From: Arthrobacter sp. MMS18-M83
GTDB lineage: Bacteria; Actinomycetota; Actinomycetes; Actinomycetales; Micrococcaceae
Reading direction: 5' to 3'
Length of the DNA: 64,000 bases
Assembly: GCF_026683955.1 (NCBI RefSeq)
Contig: NZ_CP113343.1
Coordinates: forward strand, 3,720,001-3,784,000
Positions 1 through 10,288 of this stretch are shown piece by piece. Each line of letters begins with the position of its first letter. The first letter of the stretch is position 1. A program made the position numbers and the translations under genes. The notes under the pieces were generated by a model, which was given only the letters and a program-made list of their open reading frames with translations, was not told the DNA's origin and made no database searches.

Positions 1-1136
<1,136 letters not shown>

Positions 1137-1150
1137 TGTAGTTCCTTCTC

Positions 1151-2179
1151 TTAGAGCCCGCGGGCGGTCAGGGCGCGGTCAAGGCGCGGGTATACGCGGC
1201 GGGCATTGGCTTCGAAAATCTGCGCGCGCTGCGCGTCGGTCAGGCTCTCGCTGGCGTCGACGTACCGCTTCGTGTCGTCGAAGTAGTGGCCGGTGCGCGG
1301 ATCGATGTCGCGGACGGCGCCGATCATCTCGCTGGCGAAGAGGATGTTGTCCGTGGGGATGACCTTGGTGAGCAGGTCGATCCCGGGCTGGTGGTAGACG
1401 CAGGTGTCAAAGAAGACGTTGTTGAGCAGGTGCTCTTCGAGCTCCGGCTTGCCGAGCGCCATGGCGAGGCCGCGGAACCGGCCCCAGTGGTAGGGCACCG
1501 CACCGCCGCCGTGCGGGATGACGAGCTTGAGTCCGGGGAAGTCGCGGAAGAGGTCGCCCTTGAGCAGCTGCATGAAGGCGGTCGTGTCGGCGTTCAGGTA
1601 GTGGTCGCCCGTGGTGTGGAACACCGGCTTGCAGGACGTACTGACGTGCACCATCGCCGGGATCTCGTACTCGACGAGCTTCTCGTAGATCGGGTACCAG
1701 GACCGGTCGGTCAGCGCCGGTGCGGTCCACTTGCCGCCGGACGGATCGGGGTTGAGGTTGACCGTGACGGCGCCGAGCTCCTCGACGGCCCGGGTCAGCT
1801 CGGCGACTGTGGTGGCCGGGTCCTCGGCCGGCGACTGCGGGAGCATGGCCCCCATGAGGAACCTGTCGGGGAAGAGTTCGCTGACCCGCGCGCAGAGGTC
1901 GTTGCAGATCCGCGCCCAGGTCTTGCTGACCTCGAGGTCGCCAATGTGGTGGGCCATGAACGAAGCGCGCGGGCTGAAGACGGTGATGTCGCTGGCCCGC
2001 TCGTTCATGAGCTTGAGCTGGTTGGCCTCGATCGTCTCGCGGATGTCATCGTCCGAGATCCGCAGCGTGGCCCGATCGGGTGCCAAACCCTGTCCTTCGG
2101 AGAAGGCGATCTGCAAATCGCGCCAGGCGCCGAGCTGGGCCGGGGCCGTCGTGTAGTGGCCGTGGATATCGATAATCAA
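1151..2179 (-). CDS. ligJ: 4-oxalomesaconate hydratase
   Basis: Amidohydrolase-2 family hydratase that converts 4-oxalomesaconate to 4-carboxy-4-hydroxy-2-oxoadipate. The 342 residues begin with the metal-site DIHGHY (residues 4-9). Later metal-ligand candidates are the His in MVHVSTSCKPVFH and in VIPHGGGAVPYHWGR; the segment NNVFFDTCVYHQPG and the C-terminal LFASEMIGAVRDIDP are also typical of LigJ. Translation appears to start at TTG (2177-2179), with AAGGA about 10 nt upstream. It is the first gene of ligJ-ligK-ligI and is divergent from a LysR gene. The ring-cleavage dioxygenase and the hemiacetal dehydrogenase are not visible here. Confidence 0.88.
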   Translation of the reverse strand: MIIDIHGHYTTAPAQLGAWRDLQIAFSEGQGLAPDRATLRISDDDIRETIEANQLKLMNERASDITVFSPRASFMAHHIGDLEVSKTWARICNDLCARVSELFPDRFLMGAMLPQSPAEDPATTVAELTRAVEELGAVTVNLNPDPSGGKWTAPALTDRSWYPIYEKLVEYEIPAMVHVSTSCKPVFHTTGDHYLNADTTAFMQLLKGDLFRDFPGLKLVIPHGGGAVPYHWGRFRGLAMALGKPELEEHLLNNVFFDTCVYHQPGIDLLTKVIPTDNILFASEMIGAVRDIDPRTGHYFDDTKRYVDASESLTDAQRAQIFEANARRVYPRLDRALTARGL

Positions 2180-2282
2180 CGAGTGTCGTCCTTGTCACTA
2201 GGTAGTCACCTCAAGGGTAGGGAGGCCCGGTTCATAAAGTCGAATAGATTTTGAGCCAACGCCGCATAGATAGAATCAATCC
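2180..2282. promoter_or_regulatory. Divergent promoter region between ligJ and a LysR gene
   Basis: A 103-bp spacer separates the TTG start of ligJ (minus) from the ATG of the LysR gene (plus). It holds an AT-rich stretch around 2231-2252, which is where a LysR-type regulator would normally bind to control both its own gene and the divergent lig genes. No exact operator is claimed; the regulatory role is inferred from the layout. Confidence 0.5.
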
Positions 2283-3173
2283 ATGACGATCACCGACCTC
2301 AACCAGTTGCGCACCTTCGTGGTGCTCTATGAGCTGCGGAGCGTCACCGCCGTCGCCGAGCGCCTCCACGTCACCCAGCCGACCGTGAGCTACACGCTTA
2401 AACGGCTTCGCGCGCGGTTCGGCGACGAGCTGTTCCGGCGCGAGGGGCGGGACATGGTGCCAACGGCCAAGGCTACCCAGCTGTTCGGCCCGCTCCACGA
2501 GGCCCTCGCGCAGATCCACGCGACTGTGAACGAGCCCGATAAGTTCGAGCCGGCCGAATTCAGCGGCGAGCTGGTGCTAGGGCTTACGTCGATCGGGGAG
2601 CAGACGTTCCTCCCGCCGATCATGACGGCGTTGGCCCGCCAGGGCGCACGGCCTCACCTGCAGGTGGAGAGGCTCGACTCGGACCAGGTCGAGGACGGGC
2701 TCACGCGGGGGATGATCGACCTGGCGATGACCGTCTCGATGCTCGGCGGCCCGGGGCTGTGGCGCTCATCGGTGCGCGAGGTCGAGTACGTGGCGCTCGT
2801 CTCGGGGGCGCACCCCTTGCCGGAGACCGGCCCTGACATGTTCGCGGGCCGTCACTTCCTGCGCGTCTCGGCCCGCGGCGGCCATATCTTCCCGCTGCAG
2901 CTGCTCACCGACCAGGGGCTCATGCAGCGCGTCGTGCTGACGGTGGAGGAGTACTCGACCGTGCCCGCGGTGCTCGAGGCAACGGACCTCGTGGTCCTGC
3001 TGCCGCGGCACGTAGCCCAGGTCTTCTGTGGATGGTTCTCCGGCCTGAGCATCGCCGACCTTCCGTGGCCGGGACACAGCACCCCGGTCTCGCTCTACAC
3101 GCGCAGTGATGCGAGTCTGACGCCCGCGCAGCGCTGGTTCCGCTCGCTCGTCCTGGGCGCCGTTCGCGAGTAG
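2283..3173 (+). CDS. LysR-family transcriptional regulator next to ligJKI
   Basis: A 296-residue LysR-type regulator. The N-terminal winged helix-turn-helix covers about residues 5-65, with VAERLHVTQPTVSYTLKRL as recognition region and FGDELFRREGRDMVPT as wing. The rest is the periplasmic-binding-like effector domain. It is transcribed away from ligJ across a 103-bp spacer, the usual arrangement for a LysR protein controlling an adjacent catabolic operon, so control of ligJKI by a pathway intermediate is the likely role (inference). The ATG at 2283 starts directly at the conserved LNQLRTF segment. Confidence 0.85.
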   Translation: MTITDLNQLRTFVVLYELRSVTAVAERLHVTQPTVSYTLKRLRARFGDELFRREGRDMVPTAKATQLFGPLHEALAQIHATVNEPDKFEPAEFSGELVLGLTSIGEQTFLPPIMTALARQGARPHLQVERLDSDQVEDGLTRGMIDLAMTVSMLGGPGLWRSSVREVEYVALVSGAHPLPETGPDMFAGRHFLRVSARGGHIFPLQLLTDQGLMQRVVLTVEEYSTVPAVLEATDLVVLLPRHVAQVFCGWFSGLSIADLPWPGHSTPVSLYTRSDASLTPAQRWFRSLVLGAVRE

Positions 3174-3178
3174 GCGGG

Positions 3179-3853
3179 TCAGCTGTTGCGCTTGCGGTTC
3201 CAGCTGGCCTTCGCCGGAGCAAAGGGGCTGCGCACGTGGATCGACCACGAGGAGTGCGGGTGGATGGAGAGGATGCACCGCTCGTACCAGGCGCGCGCTT
3301 CCTCGGAGAGCTTCGGGACCACGGCGTCCTTGTCGACGTCGTCCTCCGGGCGCGGCCGCAGGGCCTTCCAGACCAGTTGAACCTCGGGCGCGCCGGTCGG
3401 GATGCCGCCCATGTCGAGCACCGCACGGTCCCAGGGCAGCTGCAGCCGGGGATCGCGCTTGTAGACCCAGGCGTGGGGCGTGCCGTCCTCCGCGTTGATC
3501 CGGAGCACCCATGCGTCCTTCTCGACGTCGCGGACGAGCACAGGGTGCACCTCTTCGCCCCCCTCTGCCTCGGCGAACGGCACGAGGTCCTCCTCGTTGC
3601 GCAGCGCCCACGCGTCGTAGCCCGCTGGGAGGCGTGCCACGAGCCGCGGCAGGTCGCCGTACACCACGCTCACATCGATGTTAGGACGTTCGCGGATGGG
3701 CTCCCCCAGCCAGCGGTCGAGGGCAACTCCGCCCGAGAGCCACCAGCGGACCGGTGATGCAGCGAGCACATCAGCCACGGCCTGCGGTGAAAGGGGATCC
3801 CAACTCGTCTCGGGAGTCGGCACGGAAGCAGCCATGCGATCAACGTTACTCAC
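3179..3853 (-). CDS. Nucleotidyltransferase-like protein (aminoglycoside 2''-adenylyltransferase fold)
   Basis: A 224-residue protein, convergent with the LysR gene. The segment WWLSGGVALDRWLGEPIRER followed by PNIDVSV resembles the GG...D motif and the first metal-binding Asp of the AadB/LinB-like nucleotidyltransferase family, often annotated as aminoglycoside-2''-adenylyltransferase or, misleadingly, amino acid transporter. The second acidic motif is less clear. A possible GTG start is at 3853; an in-frame ATG at 3833-3835 would give 218 residues. Resistance activity cannot be inferred from this alone; many members have no known substrate. It appears unrelated to the neighbouring catabolic genes. 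Confidence 0.6.
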   Translation of the reverse strand: MSNVDRMAASVPTPETSWDPLSPQAVADVLAASPVRWWLSGGVALDRWLGEPIRERPNIDVSVVYGDLPRLVARLPAGYDAWALRNEEDLVPFAEAEGGEEVHPVLVRDVEKDAWVLRINAEDGTPHAWVYKRDPRLQLPWDRAVLDMGGIPTGAPEVQLVWKALRPRPEDDVDKDAVVPKLSEEARAWYERCILSIHPHSSWSIHVRSPFAPAKASWNRKRNS

Positions 3854-4104
3854 CTGCAGTCACCGAATTTCAATTCTTAGTTCTTCGAATTTTGAACATC
3901 GCCGCCGTGCTGGGCGTTTTCGTACCGCACTCCGGGCATTCCGGTCAGAGCCATGTCCCCCCGCACCTCGGGACGATATGGCTCTTCTTGCCGCATCCTG
4001 GCCAGCTTGGCTACCGCTGGGGAAGCCTTGCGGAGAGTTCGATGGCTGCTTCCCGGAGGACGGGCAAGTGCGTAAGCAGCTCTTCGAGGTCGATGCGGAA
4101 CACA

Positions 4105-4353
4105 TACAGGCTTGCGGCCGATACGGTCCGCCAGCATGCCGAACAGGGGCTGCGAGGCGATACCGAGGGCTGCTGTGGTGATATTCACGGCGAGCATGAC
4201 GCTGCCGGGGACGAACTGGCTGTTGGTGGCATAGGAGAGGCTGAAGGCGGAGACGATAGAGGAGACGATAGAGGAGACGACGGCCCCGAGGCCAAAGACC
4301 ATCACCTTCAGCACTGTCCGCCAGTTGTCACGGAACACCACGGGGTTGTCGTC
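4105..4353 (-). pseudogene. Fragment of an MHS-family MFS transporter
   Basis: About 83 codons in one frame match the middle of an MHS symporter: RDNWRTVLKVMVFG, AFSLSYATNSQ, then SQPLFGMLADRIGRKPV. The intact transporter at 14859-16244 has the corresponding HHWVTVLRVTAMSL, VFALSYATSVV and MGPLAGMLSDRIGRKPV. After RIGRKPV the similarity stops and the other frames carry nothing recognisable; the N-terminal half is missing too. A short 12-bp tandem repeat (about 4249-4272) encodes the doubled SSIV segment. This is a relic of a fourth MHS gene in the island. Confidence 0.7.
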
Positions 4354-4421
4354 GGCGGAATCACTGTGCAAGACCCACAAATCCGAGGTAAACAAGGAAG
4401 TGACTGGGTGATGGGCTGGGG

Positions 4422-5360
4422 TCACAGTTCGGGGATGCTCCCAGCTGCCCTGCCTACCCTTGAGTAGATCCCTCCGGCGACCATTCCGCCGTCGACCGGG
4501 ATGTCGGTGCCGGTGATGTAGCTGGATTGCGGGCCCAGCAGGAACATGACCAGGTCAGCGACTTCCTCAGGGTGTGCGCCGCGGCCGAACGGCGTTGACT
4601 GTCGGCATTCTTCATAGAAGGCGGCTGCCTGCTCCTCGTCGTACACGGCGTTGGGCTTGCGGGTCATGTCGGAATCGACAAGGCCAGGGCAGATTGAGTT
4701 GACTCGGATCCGGCGTGAGGCCAGTTCGATTGCCGCTGCCTTGGTCACGCCGCGGAGGCCCCATTTGCTGGCACTGTAGGCGGCCCCGAAGTAGCCCACC
4801 AGTCCTGCGGAGGATGAAATGTTCACAATAGAGCCGCCGTCACTCATCACCGGCGCTAAGGCGCGGATGGCCAGGAACGAACCGGTCAGGTTGATGCCGA
4901 TTAGCCGGTCCCACTCTTCGGGTTCAGTTTGGGTAAGGGTCTTGCGCAAGGTGATGCCGGCGTTGTTGACCAGCCCGTGGACCGGAACTTTCCGGGCAGC
5001 GATCTCAGCCTTCAGGTTGTCCCAGGCTTCTGCGCGGCGGATATCAGCTGTGTAAGGAACCAGTCTTGGCCGGTGTTCGCCTGCCGCGGTCTGCAGCCTG
5101 TCCCAGCTTTCATGGCTCAACGCCAGGACGTCGACGGCGAACACAGTTCCTCCGGCCTGCAGGATACGTGCAGTCTCCAGCGCGCCCATGCCACCGGCAG
5201 CCCCTGTGATCACCGCTGCTTTGCCCTTCCAGAAGGCGCCAGTGGGGTCAGAGTTGGATACGGGGTATGGCTGCTCAGAACTCTCTAGGCCGGGACAAGG
5301 CAGTGCCGCTGCAGGGCTGGGTGTGGCTGCGATGCTTGTTGTGGGGTACTCGGATGTCAT
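4422..5360 (-). CDS. Short-chain dehydrogenase/reductase (SDR)
   Basis: NAD(P)-dependent classical SDR of 312 residues. It has the cofactor motif TGAAGGMG near residue 50, NNAG, the catalytic Ser in IVNISSSAGLVGY, YSASK with catalytic Tyr and Lys, and the CPGLVDSDM loop. The N-terminus is about 45 residues longer than the Rossmann core. The ATG at 5358-5360 is preceded by GAAAGGA; the frame stays open further upstream only because it reads into the decayed CynX-like gene. It follows the MHS transporter and KstD-like gene on the same strand and may oxidise a hydroxyl of the same alicyclic substrate (inference). Confidence 0.85.
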   Translation of the reverse strand: MTSEYPTTSIAATPSPAAALPCPGLESSEQPYPVSNSDPTGAFWKGKAAVITGAAGGMGALETARILQAGGTVFAVDVLALSHESWDRLQTAAGEHRPRLVPYTADIRRAEAWDNLKAEIAARKVPVHGLVNNAGITLRKTLTQTEPEEWDRLIGINLTGSFLAIRALAPVMSDGGSIVNISSSAGLVGYFGAAYSASKWGLRGVTKAAAIELASRRIRVNSICPGLVDSDMTRKPNAVYDEEQAAAFYEECRQSTPFGRGAHPEEVADLVMFLLGPQSSYITGTDIPVDGGMVAGGIYSRVGRAAGSIPEL

Positions 5361-5504
5361 TATCCGCGTCCTTTCGAAGAAATGAAGGGAATGGTTTGCT
5401 GGTAGGTTCGCCCGCGGCCAGATGCGGCACCAGGGCCGCCTTTCGTCCGGTCGACCGCAAGTTTCAGGCCCTGGGCATAACGATGCCGGGGCCGTCTTCA
5501 ATCG

Positions 5505-6034
5505 TCCGGGATGGTTGATCATGAGCACGCCGGCGGTGAGGCCAACTGCCAGCCGCACAGCAGCGCGAAAAGATGCCAACCAGCTGCCGCTGACATCGTT
5601 CAGGACTTCGAAGAGCAGCGGCCCCAAGCAGTCCAGGGAATAGCCGACGCGTTGGGCGAAGCCGGACAGAGCTCTGGAATCGGCGGGGGTGCGGGTGTGT
5701 TTGTTGATCATCAAGAGGGCAAAAATTAGTGCCCTGGCCCGGTTCGGCCTTGATGACCCGGGAAGGGGGCACTGGTGGCAGGTGCCAGGAGCAGTCCTGC
5801 ATAGCCGGCTGTGAACATCACAGTGAAGGACATGGCGATGGGAAACGACCGGAGCACCCGGGCGATGAGTTAGGACATGGCGAGGCTGGTGGGCAATCCG
5901 GTGATGGCGTAGAGGGCCAGCATGGAGCCTGTGGTCGCCGGTCTCATGCCCCGGTCGATGAGATCTGCCGGGAGCAGCTGACGTGCGACCCAGGGTGGGC
6001 GTGTTCGGGCGATGACGGCCACCTCAATCCATTC
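5505..6034 (-). pseudogene. Decayed CynX/NimT-like MFS transporter (C-terminal part)
   Basis: Three reading frames together reconstruct the C-terminal portion of a transporter closely similar to the intact gene at 23100-24272. Shared segments include GSMLALYAITGLPTSL (intact copy GSMLALYAIIGLPTSL), GYAGLLLAPATSAPF, LMINKHTRTPADSRALSGFA and VLMINHPGR. There are stop codons and frameshifts, and the N-terminal portion is absent. It lies just downstream of the MHS gene at 6135-7463, exactly as the intact CynX-like gene lies downstream of the MHS gene at 24484-25812, so the two gene pairs are copies of one unit. Confidence 0.85.
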
Positions 6035-6134
6035 GCCTTCTGCGGGCGGCGGGACGTTTACGGTACGCGGAGGTCGGTCCAGTAGTGACGGGCGGGCACG
6101 CGATTCCCTGCGGCCCACCCGTCTTGACCGGTTC

Positions 6135-7463
6135 CTAGCGGACGGGGTTGCCCAGTTCTCGCAGGGGAGTTTTGTGGGTCTCTCGGGCCCACCACGCGCC
6201 CGCAACTGCAAAGACCGAAGAGGCTGCCACGATCCAGGCCGCGGGTGCCCAGTTGGCCTTCTCTGCCCCGACGAGGGCGGTTCCGAGCAGGGGAGTGAAG
6301 CCGGCGCAGACGATGCCGATCTGCAGCCCAATGGCCATGCCTGAGTAGCGGACCTTGACGTTGAAGAGTTCGGAGAACCAGGCAGGGTAGATGGCGTTGG
6401 ACATCGCGTACGTTCCGGCTGTGATCAGGGTGCTGGCGAGGAAGATCATGGGGACGTTCCCGGTGGAGATGACGGAGAAGTACACGAAGATCATGGCGCC
6501 TGAGCCCAGGACGCCGGTGATGAAGACCGGGCGCCGGCCGAACCTGTCTGAAAGGCGGGCCATCAGAGGTTGGCTGGCCACCGCCAGGAGGTTTCCTACA
6601 ATGCTGACCCACAGCATGGTGGACGCCGGCACTCCGACCGAGACGGCGTAGGCCAGGCCGAAGGACTGCATAAAGGTGTTGGTCACCGTTTCGAAGGACA
6701 TGAGGGCGACTTGGAAGAACTGGGCCGGGTGGGTCTTGAACATCCGGGTGAAGGGGAGCTTGACCAGTTCGCCGTGCTCCTGCTTTTCCTCGAAGACTTC
6801 CGGCTCGTCGAGGGAGCGGCGGACGAGGAACGCGACGATGAGCACCAGGACCGAAAGCCAGAAGGGGATGCGCCAGCCCCAGGCCAGGCGTTCCGCTTCG
6901 CTCATGGCGGCTACCGGGAGGAAGGCCAGGGAGGCCAGGACGATGCCGGCCGAAACACCGCTCATGGCGAAACTGGCGAAGAATCCGCGGCGGCCTTCGG
7001 GGGCTTCTTCCGTGGACAGGGCCGAAGCGCCGGCTGTTTCAGCACCTGCAGAGAGTCCCTGCATGAGGCGAAGGAGCACCAGCAGCGCCGGCGCCCAGTA
7101 GCCTGCGGTGTTGAAGTCGGGCAGGACACCGATCAGGAAGGTGGAGGATCCCATCAGCACCAGGGTCATGACCAGGGTGTTCTTCCGGCCGATTTTGTCG
7201 CCCAGGTGCCCGAACACCACTGCACCGAAGGGGCGGGCGACGTAGGCGACGCCGAACGTGGCGAAGGAGGCCAGCAGGGCAATGGTGGTATCGCCGGCGG
7301 GAAAGAAGATCTTGGAGAAGACCAGTGACGCGGCGGTGGCGTAGATAAAGAAGTCGTAGTACTCCAGGGCGCCACCCAGGAAGGCGGCGAGGGCCGCCTT
7401 TTTGGCGCGTTTGAGGTGGCGTTCGTCCGTGGAGACCACGGTACCGGTGGTGAGGTTGGTCAT
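6135..7463 (-). CDS. MHS-family metabolite:proton symporter (MFS)
   Basis: A 442-residue twelve-helix MFS protein of the metabolite:H+ symporter family, whose members carry organic and aromatic acids such as shikimate, citrate, alpha-ketoglutarate or benzoate derivatives. Signatures: FLGGALEYYDFFIYATAA in TM1, GHLGDKIGRK between TM2 and TM3, RLMQGLSAGAETAGAS and RLSDRFGRRPVF in the second half. The ATG at 7461-7463 matches the start of its equal-length paralogue at 24484-25812, with which it shares most of its sequence. It is 62 bp downstream of the KstD-like gene and probably brings in that pathway's substrate. Confidence 0.9.
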   Translation of the reverse strand: MTNLTTGTVVSTDERHLKRAKKAALAAFLGGALEYYDFFIYATAASLVFSKIFFPAGDTTIALLASFATFGVAYVARPFGAVVFGHLGDKIGRKNTLVMTLVLMGSSTFLIGVLPDFNTAGYWAPALLVLLRLMQGLSAGAETAGASALSTEEAPEGRRGFFASFAMSGVSAGIVLASLAFLPVAAMSEAERLAWGWRIPFWLSVLVLIVAFLVRRSLDEPEVFEEKQEHGELVKLPFTRMFKTHPAQFFQVALMSFETVTNTFMQSFGLAYAVSVGVPASTMLWVSIVGNLLAVASQPLMARLSDRFGRRPVFITGVLGSGAMIFVYFSVISTGNVPMIFLASTLITAGTYAMSNAIYPAWFSELFNVKVRYSGMAIGLQIGIVCAGFTPLLGTALVGAEKANWAPAAWIVAASSVFAVAGAWWARETHKTPLRELGNPVR

Positions 7464-7525
7464 TCTAGTGTCCTTCTTCGTTGAAAAGACGGGGGCTTCT
7501 GTGCCCGGAATGGTTGGTTGGTCAC

Positions 7526-9193
7526 TCAGGCGAAGGACGGTGTGGCCGCCGCCTGCGGTGCCAGGGTTTGTGAAAGGTGCTCGCCCACGGCGAAGGCCCT
7601 GGTGATGGCTGAGCCGAGTGTCGCGCCGCCGCCGGGGTAGTTGTTGCGGAAGACCCCGGCGGAGACGTTGCCCGCAGCGTAAAGCCGGGGGATCGGTTGG
7701 CGGTGACGGTCCAGGACCTGGCCGTCTAAGTTGGTGTCCAGGCCGCCGGAGGTGCCCAGCGTCCCCGCGTATATCGGCACTGCGTAGAAAGGGCCGGTCG
7801 CCAGCGGTGCGAGGCAAGGGTTTGGTGCCACGCCGGCGTCGCCCAGGAAGCGGTCCTGCGGGGTGGATCCGCGGTGGAATTCGGTGTCCACGCCTGTTGC
7901 CGCGTCGGCATTGAAACGGGCTACCGTCTGCTCCAGTCCCGCCGGGTCGATCCCCAACGCCGTCGCGAGTTCCTTGAGAGTCTCCGCCTGCGTCATCCAC
8001 TCCGCGGGAGTTCCGGGAGTGGAGCCGGCTACCGGGTACTTCGACATGTAGGTGGAGTCGAAGACGAGCCAGGCGGGATTGTTCTGCTGCCCCAGGGTGT
8101 GGGGGTCGATGGAGGCAAACAGCCGGGCGGCGTCATGGTAGTTGAGCGCCTCGTTGACGAAGCGTTTGCCGGCGGCGTTCACCGTGATGGATCCGGGCAG
8201 GGTCATTTCCACGTTGCCCATCCGTCCGGACTGGACGCCGTCGTACTGGTGGGCAGGAGTGCTGATCACCGGGACCCCCCAGACGGCGGTCATGTCAGCC
8301 ACGCTGGCGCCGGCTTTGAGTCCGATTTCCAGCCCGTCGCCCTCGTTGGAGGGTGCGCTGATGGGGGTAACGGGGAACGGCAGGAATGACTTTCGGAGGC
8401 GGGCGTTCCACTCGAAGCCTCCGGAGGCAAGGACGACGGCGGCCGCTGCGATTGCTTTGGCGCCCTGGCCGGCGCCGATCGTCACCTTCCAGCCGTTGTT
8501 GGCCCCGCCCCCGATGACTGCCAAGTCCTGCAGCGGTGCAGCTGTGGCGATGTGCACGCCGCGGTCCAGTGCGCTGGCAAGCAGCCTGCCCACCAGAGCC
8601 CCGCCCATGGTCCGCACACCGGTGGCGGCCCTACTGGCGAGCAGTGCCGGATCGGCCGCCCGGCCGTTGAGTTCGTCGCGTTCGGTCATGGTCAGCAACG
8701 GAAAATACGACGACGGGCGGATGAGTTCCGCCATGCCGGGATAGTCCGCTGGGTCAAAGGCATCGTTGTCCAGCCCCCTGCCGCCGTTCACAGCACCGGC
8801 CCACTCCATGTGGTAATCGGGACGGGCGATGGGCGTCATGGACACCTTCGTGTTGTCCGTCAGGTATTCGACGGCGCGCGGGGCGGTGCTGACGTACCAC
8901 TCGATTTCCCCGGGTGACATCACGTGGCCTGCAGCCGCCGTCAGGTACGCGATGGCATCGGCGTGGCTGTCCGCGTACCTGGCGCCGCGTGCAAGGTGGT
9001 TGTTCGGTGCCCACATCACGCCGCCGCCGGCCGCGGTGGTGCCGCCCAGCCGCGCAGCTTTCTCAGCCACCAGCACGCTGAGTCCGGCGTCGGCTGCCCG
9101 GACAGCTGCCACCAGCCCTGAAGCGCCGCTGCCCGCCACCACAACGTCGTAGGAATCGCTCAGTTTATCGATCGGGGTGGTCACGGTGTTCAT
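7526..9193 (-). CDS. KstD/fumarate-reductase-type FAD-dependent oxidoreductase (copy 1)
   Basis: A 555-residue flavoprotein of the 3-ketosteroid-delta1-dehydrogenase/fumarate reductase flavoprotein family. The FAD-binding Rossmann motif GSGASGLVAA is at residues 21-30, followed by EKAARLGGTTAAGGGVMWAPNN; C-terminal FAD motifs include LYAAGNVSAGVFRNNYPGGG. Such enzymes introduce a C=C bond next to a ketone. In Sinomonas cyclohexanicum related enzymes desaturate 4-oxocyclohexanecarboxylate to an aromatic acid, so an alicyclic ketone in quinate/shikimate-like catabolism is a plausible substrate (inference). Its ATG overlaps the stop of the upstream alcohol dehydrogenase by 4 bp (ATGA). Confidence 0.85.
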   Translation of the reverse strand: MNTVTTPIDKLSDSYDVVVAGSGASGLVAAVRAADAGLSVLVAEKAARLGGTTAAGGGVMWAPNNHLARGARYADSHADAIAYLTAAAGHVMSPGEIEWYVSTAPRAVEYLTDNTKVSMTPIARPDYHMEWAGAVNGGRGLDNDAFDPADYPGMAELIRPSSYFPLLTMTERDELNGRAADPALLASRAATGVRTMGGALVGRLLASALDRGVHIATAAPLQDLAVIGGGANNGWKVTIGAGQGAKAIAAAAVVLASGGFEWNARLRKSFLPFPVTPISAPSNEGDGLEIGLKAGASVADMTAVWGVPVISTPAHQYDGVQSGRMGNVEMTLPGSITVNAAGKRFVNEALNYHDAARLFASIDPHTLGQQNNPAWLVFDSTYMSKYPVAGSTPGTPAEWMTQAETLKELATALGIDPAGLEQTVARFNADAATGVDTEFHRGSTPQDRFLGDAGVAPNPCLAPLATGPFYAVPIYAGTLGTSGGLDTNLDGQVLDRHRQPIPRLYAAGNVSAGVFRNNYPGGGATLGSAITRAFAVGEHLSQTLAPQAAATPSFA

Positions 9194-10272
9194 GCCGAAA
9201 CTTCCTGCTGGGATGATGCGGCTGCTCTGGCAGCCTGCGCGGCGGGCATGTCGATAACTATCTTGCCTACCTTCTCGGTGCGGTTTCCCATCAGGGCGTA
9301 CGCCTGCGGCAGGTCCCTGAAGTCGAAGCGGTGGGTCATGAGCGCCCGGGCCTGGTCCGGGTGGCGCGCGAGCAACGCCAGGCCGTCGGGAATGAGGTTC
9401 AGGCTGTTGCGGCTGCCCATGATGTCGACCTCTTTGAAAGGAAGGTCTTTCATGGAAATGCTGGCGCTTCGCGGCGAAATTCCTACCTGGACTATGCGGC
9501 CGGCGCTGGCCACCAGTCGGACGGCGTTTTCAAACGAGGAGGGCACGCCGGTGGCCTCTATGACCAGAATGGGGCCGTTGCCATCCGTGAGGGCATTAAG
9601 CCGGGCAGCCTGCACGGTGTCAGGGAAGGTGGAGCGGGGATCGACGAGGAGAGTATCAGCGGCGCCGAAGGCCGTGGCGAGCTCCAGCCGGTCGGCTTCG
9701 GTGTCCGCGCAGACTACCGTGACTCCAAGATCCGTCAGGTACAGGGTTGCGAGCAGCCCGATGGGCCCGCTGCCGAGCACCAAGGCGGTTTCCCCAGCTG
9801 CCGGTCGGCCCCGGTTGACAGCCTGCATGGCGATGGAGGCGGGTTCGCCCATGGCAGCGATTTCGAGGGGAAGTTCCTCTGGAACAAGGCAGAGCTTTTC
9901 TATGGGGACGCTGAGCAGTTCCACCATGGCGCCATCAGAGTAGCAGCCGATGCAGCCAATGCTGAGGCAGACGTTGGGCCTGCCCAGCCGGCAGGGCTGG
10001 CACTGGCCGCAGTAAATCATGGGGCTGATGGCCACCCGGTCGCCGGCGCGAAAAACACTGTCATCCTCGCCAATGGTCTCCACGACGCCCGAGCATTCGT
10101 GGCCCTGGATGATCGGAAGTTCGGTGGGGTAGTCGTCTTCGAAGATATGCAGGTCGGTTCCGCAAAGGGCTACATGGTGCATACGGACCAGAGCGTGTCC
10201 GGGTTCCAGGGAAGGCTCTGCCACGTCTTCAAAGCTGATGGTTTCTTTGGCAGTGGTGCGTGCTGTCAGCAT
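9190..10272 (-). CDS. Zinc-dependent alcohol dehydrogenase (MDR family)
   Basis: A 360-residue medium-chain dehydrogenase of the sorbitol/threonine dehydrogenase type. Catalytic zinc ligands are probably C37 (CGTD), H58 and E59 (GHE); the structural zinc site has four Cys at about 88, 91, 94 and 102 (CGQCQPCRLGRPNVC). The NAD-binding motif is LVLGSGPIGLLA. It oxidises a secondary alcohol, probably a ring hydroxyl, giving the ketone that the overlapping KstD-like flavoprotein could desaturate (inference). It is 16 bp from the upstream YCII gene and overlaps the downstream flavoprotein by 4 bp, so the three are an operon. Confidence 0.88.
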   Translation of the reverse strand: MLTARTTAKETISFEDVAEPSLEPGHALVRMHHVALCGTDLHIFEDDYPTELPIIQGHECSGVVETIGEDDSVFRAGDRVAISPMIYCGQCQPCRLGRPNVCLSIGCIGCYSDGAMVELLSVPIEKLCLVPEELPLEIAAMGEPASIAMQAVNRGRPAAGETALVLGSGPIGLLATLYLTDLGVTVVCADTEADRLELATAFGAADTLLVDPRSTFPDTVQAARLNALTDGNGPILVIEATGVPSSFENAVRLVASAGRIVQVGISPRSASISMKDLPFKEVDIMGSRNSLNLIPDGLALLARHPDQARALMTHRFDFRDLPQAYALMGNRTEKVGKIVIDMPAAQAARAAASSQQEVSA

Positions 10273-10288
10273 GGGATATCCAGGCCCT

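Noticed and set aside
3856..4104. Possible protein end YVFRIDLEELLTHLPVL in a third frame after the MHS fragment
   Set aside because: Only about 28 codons with no start and no recognised family; may be chance.
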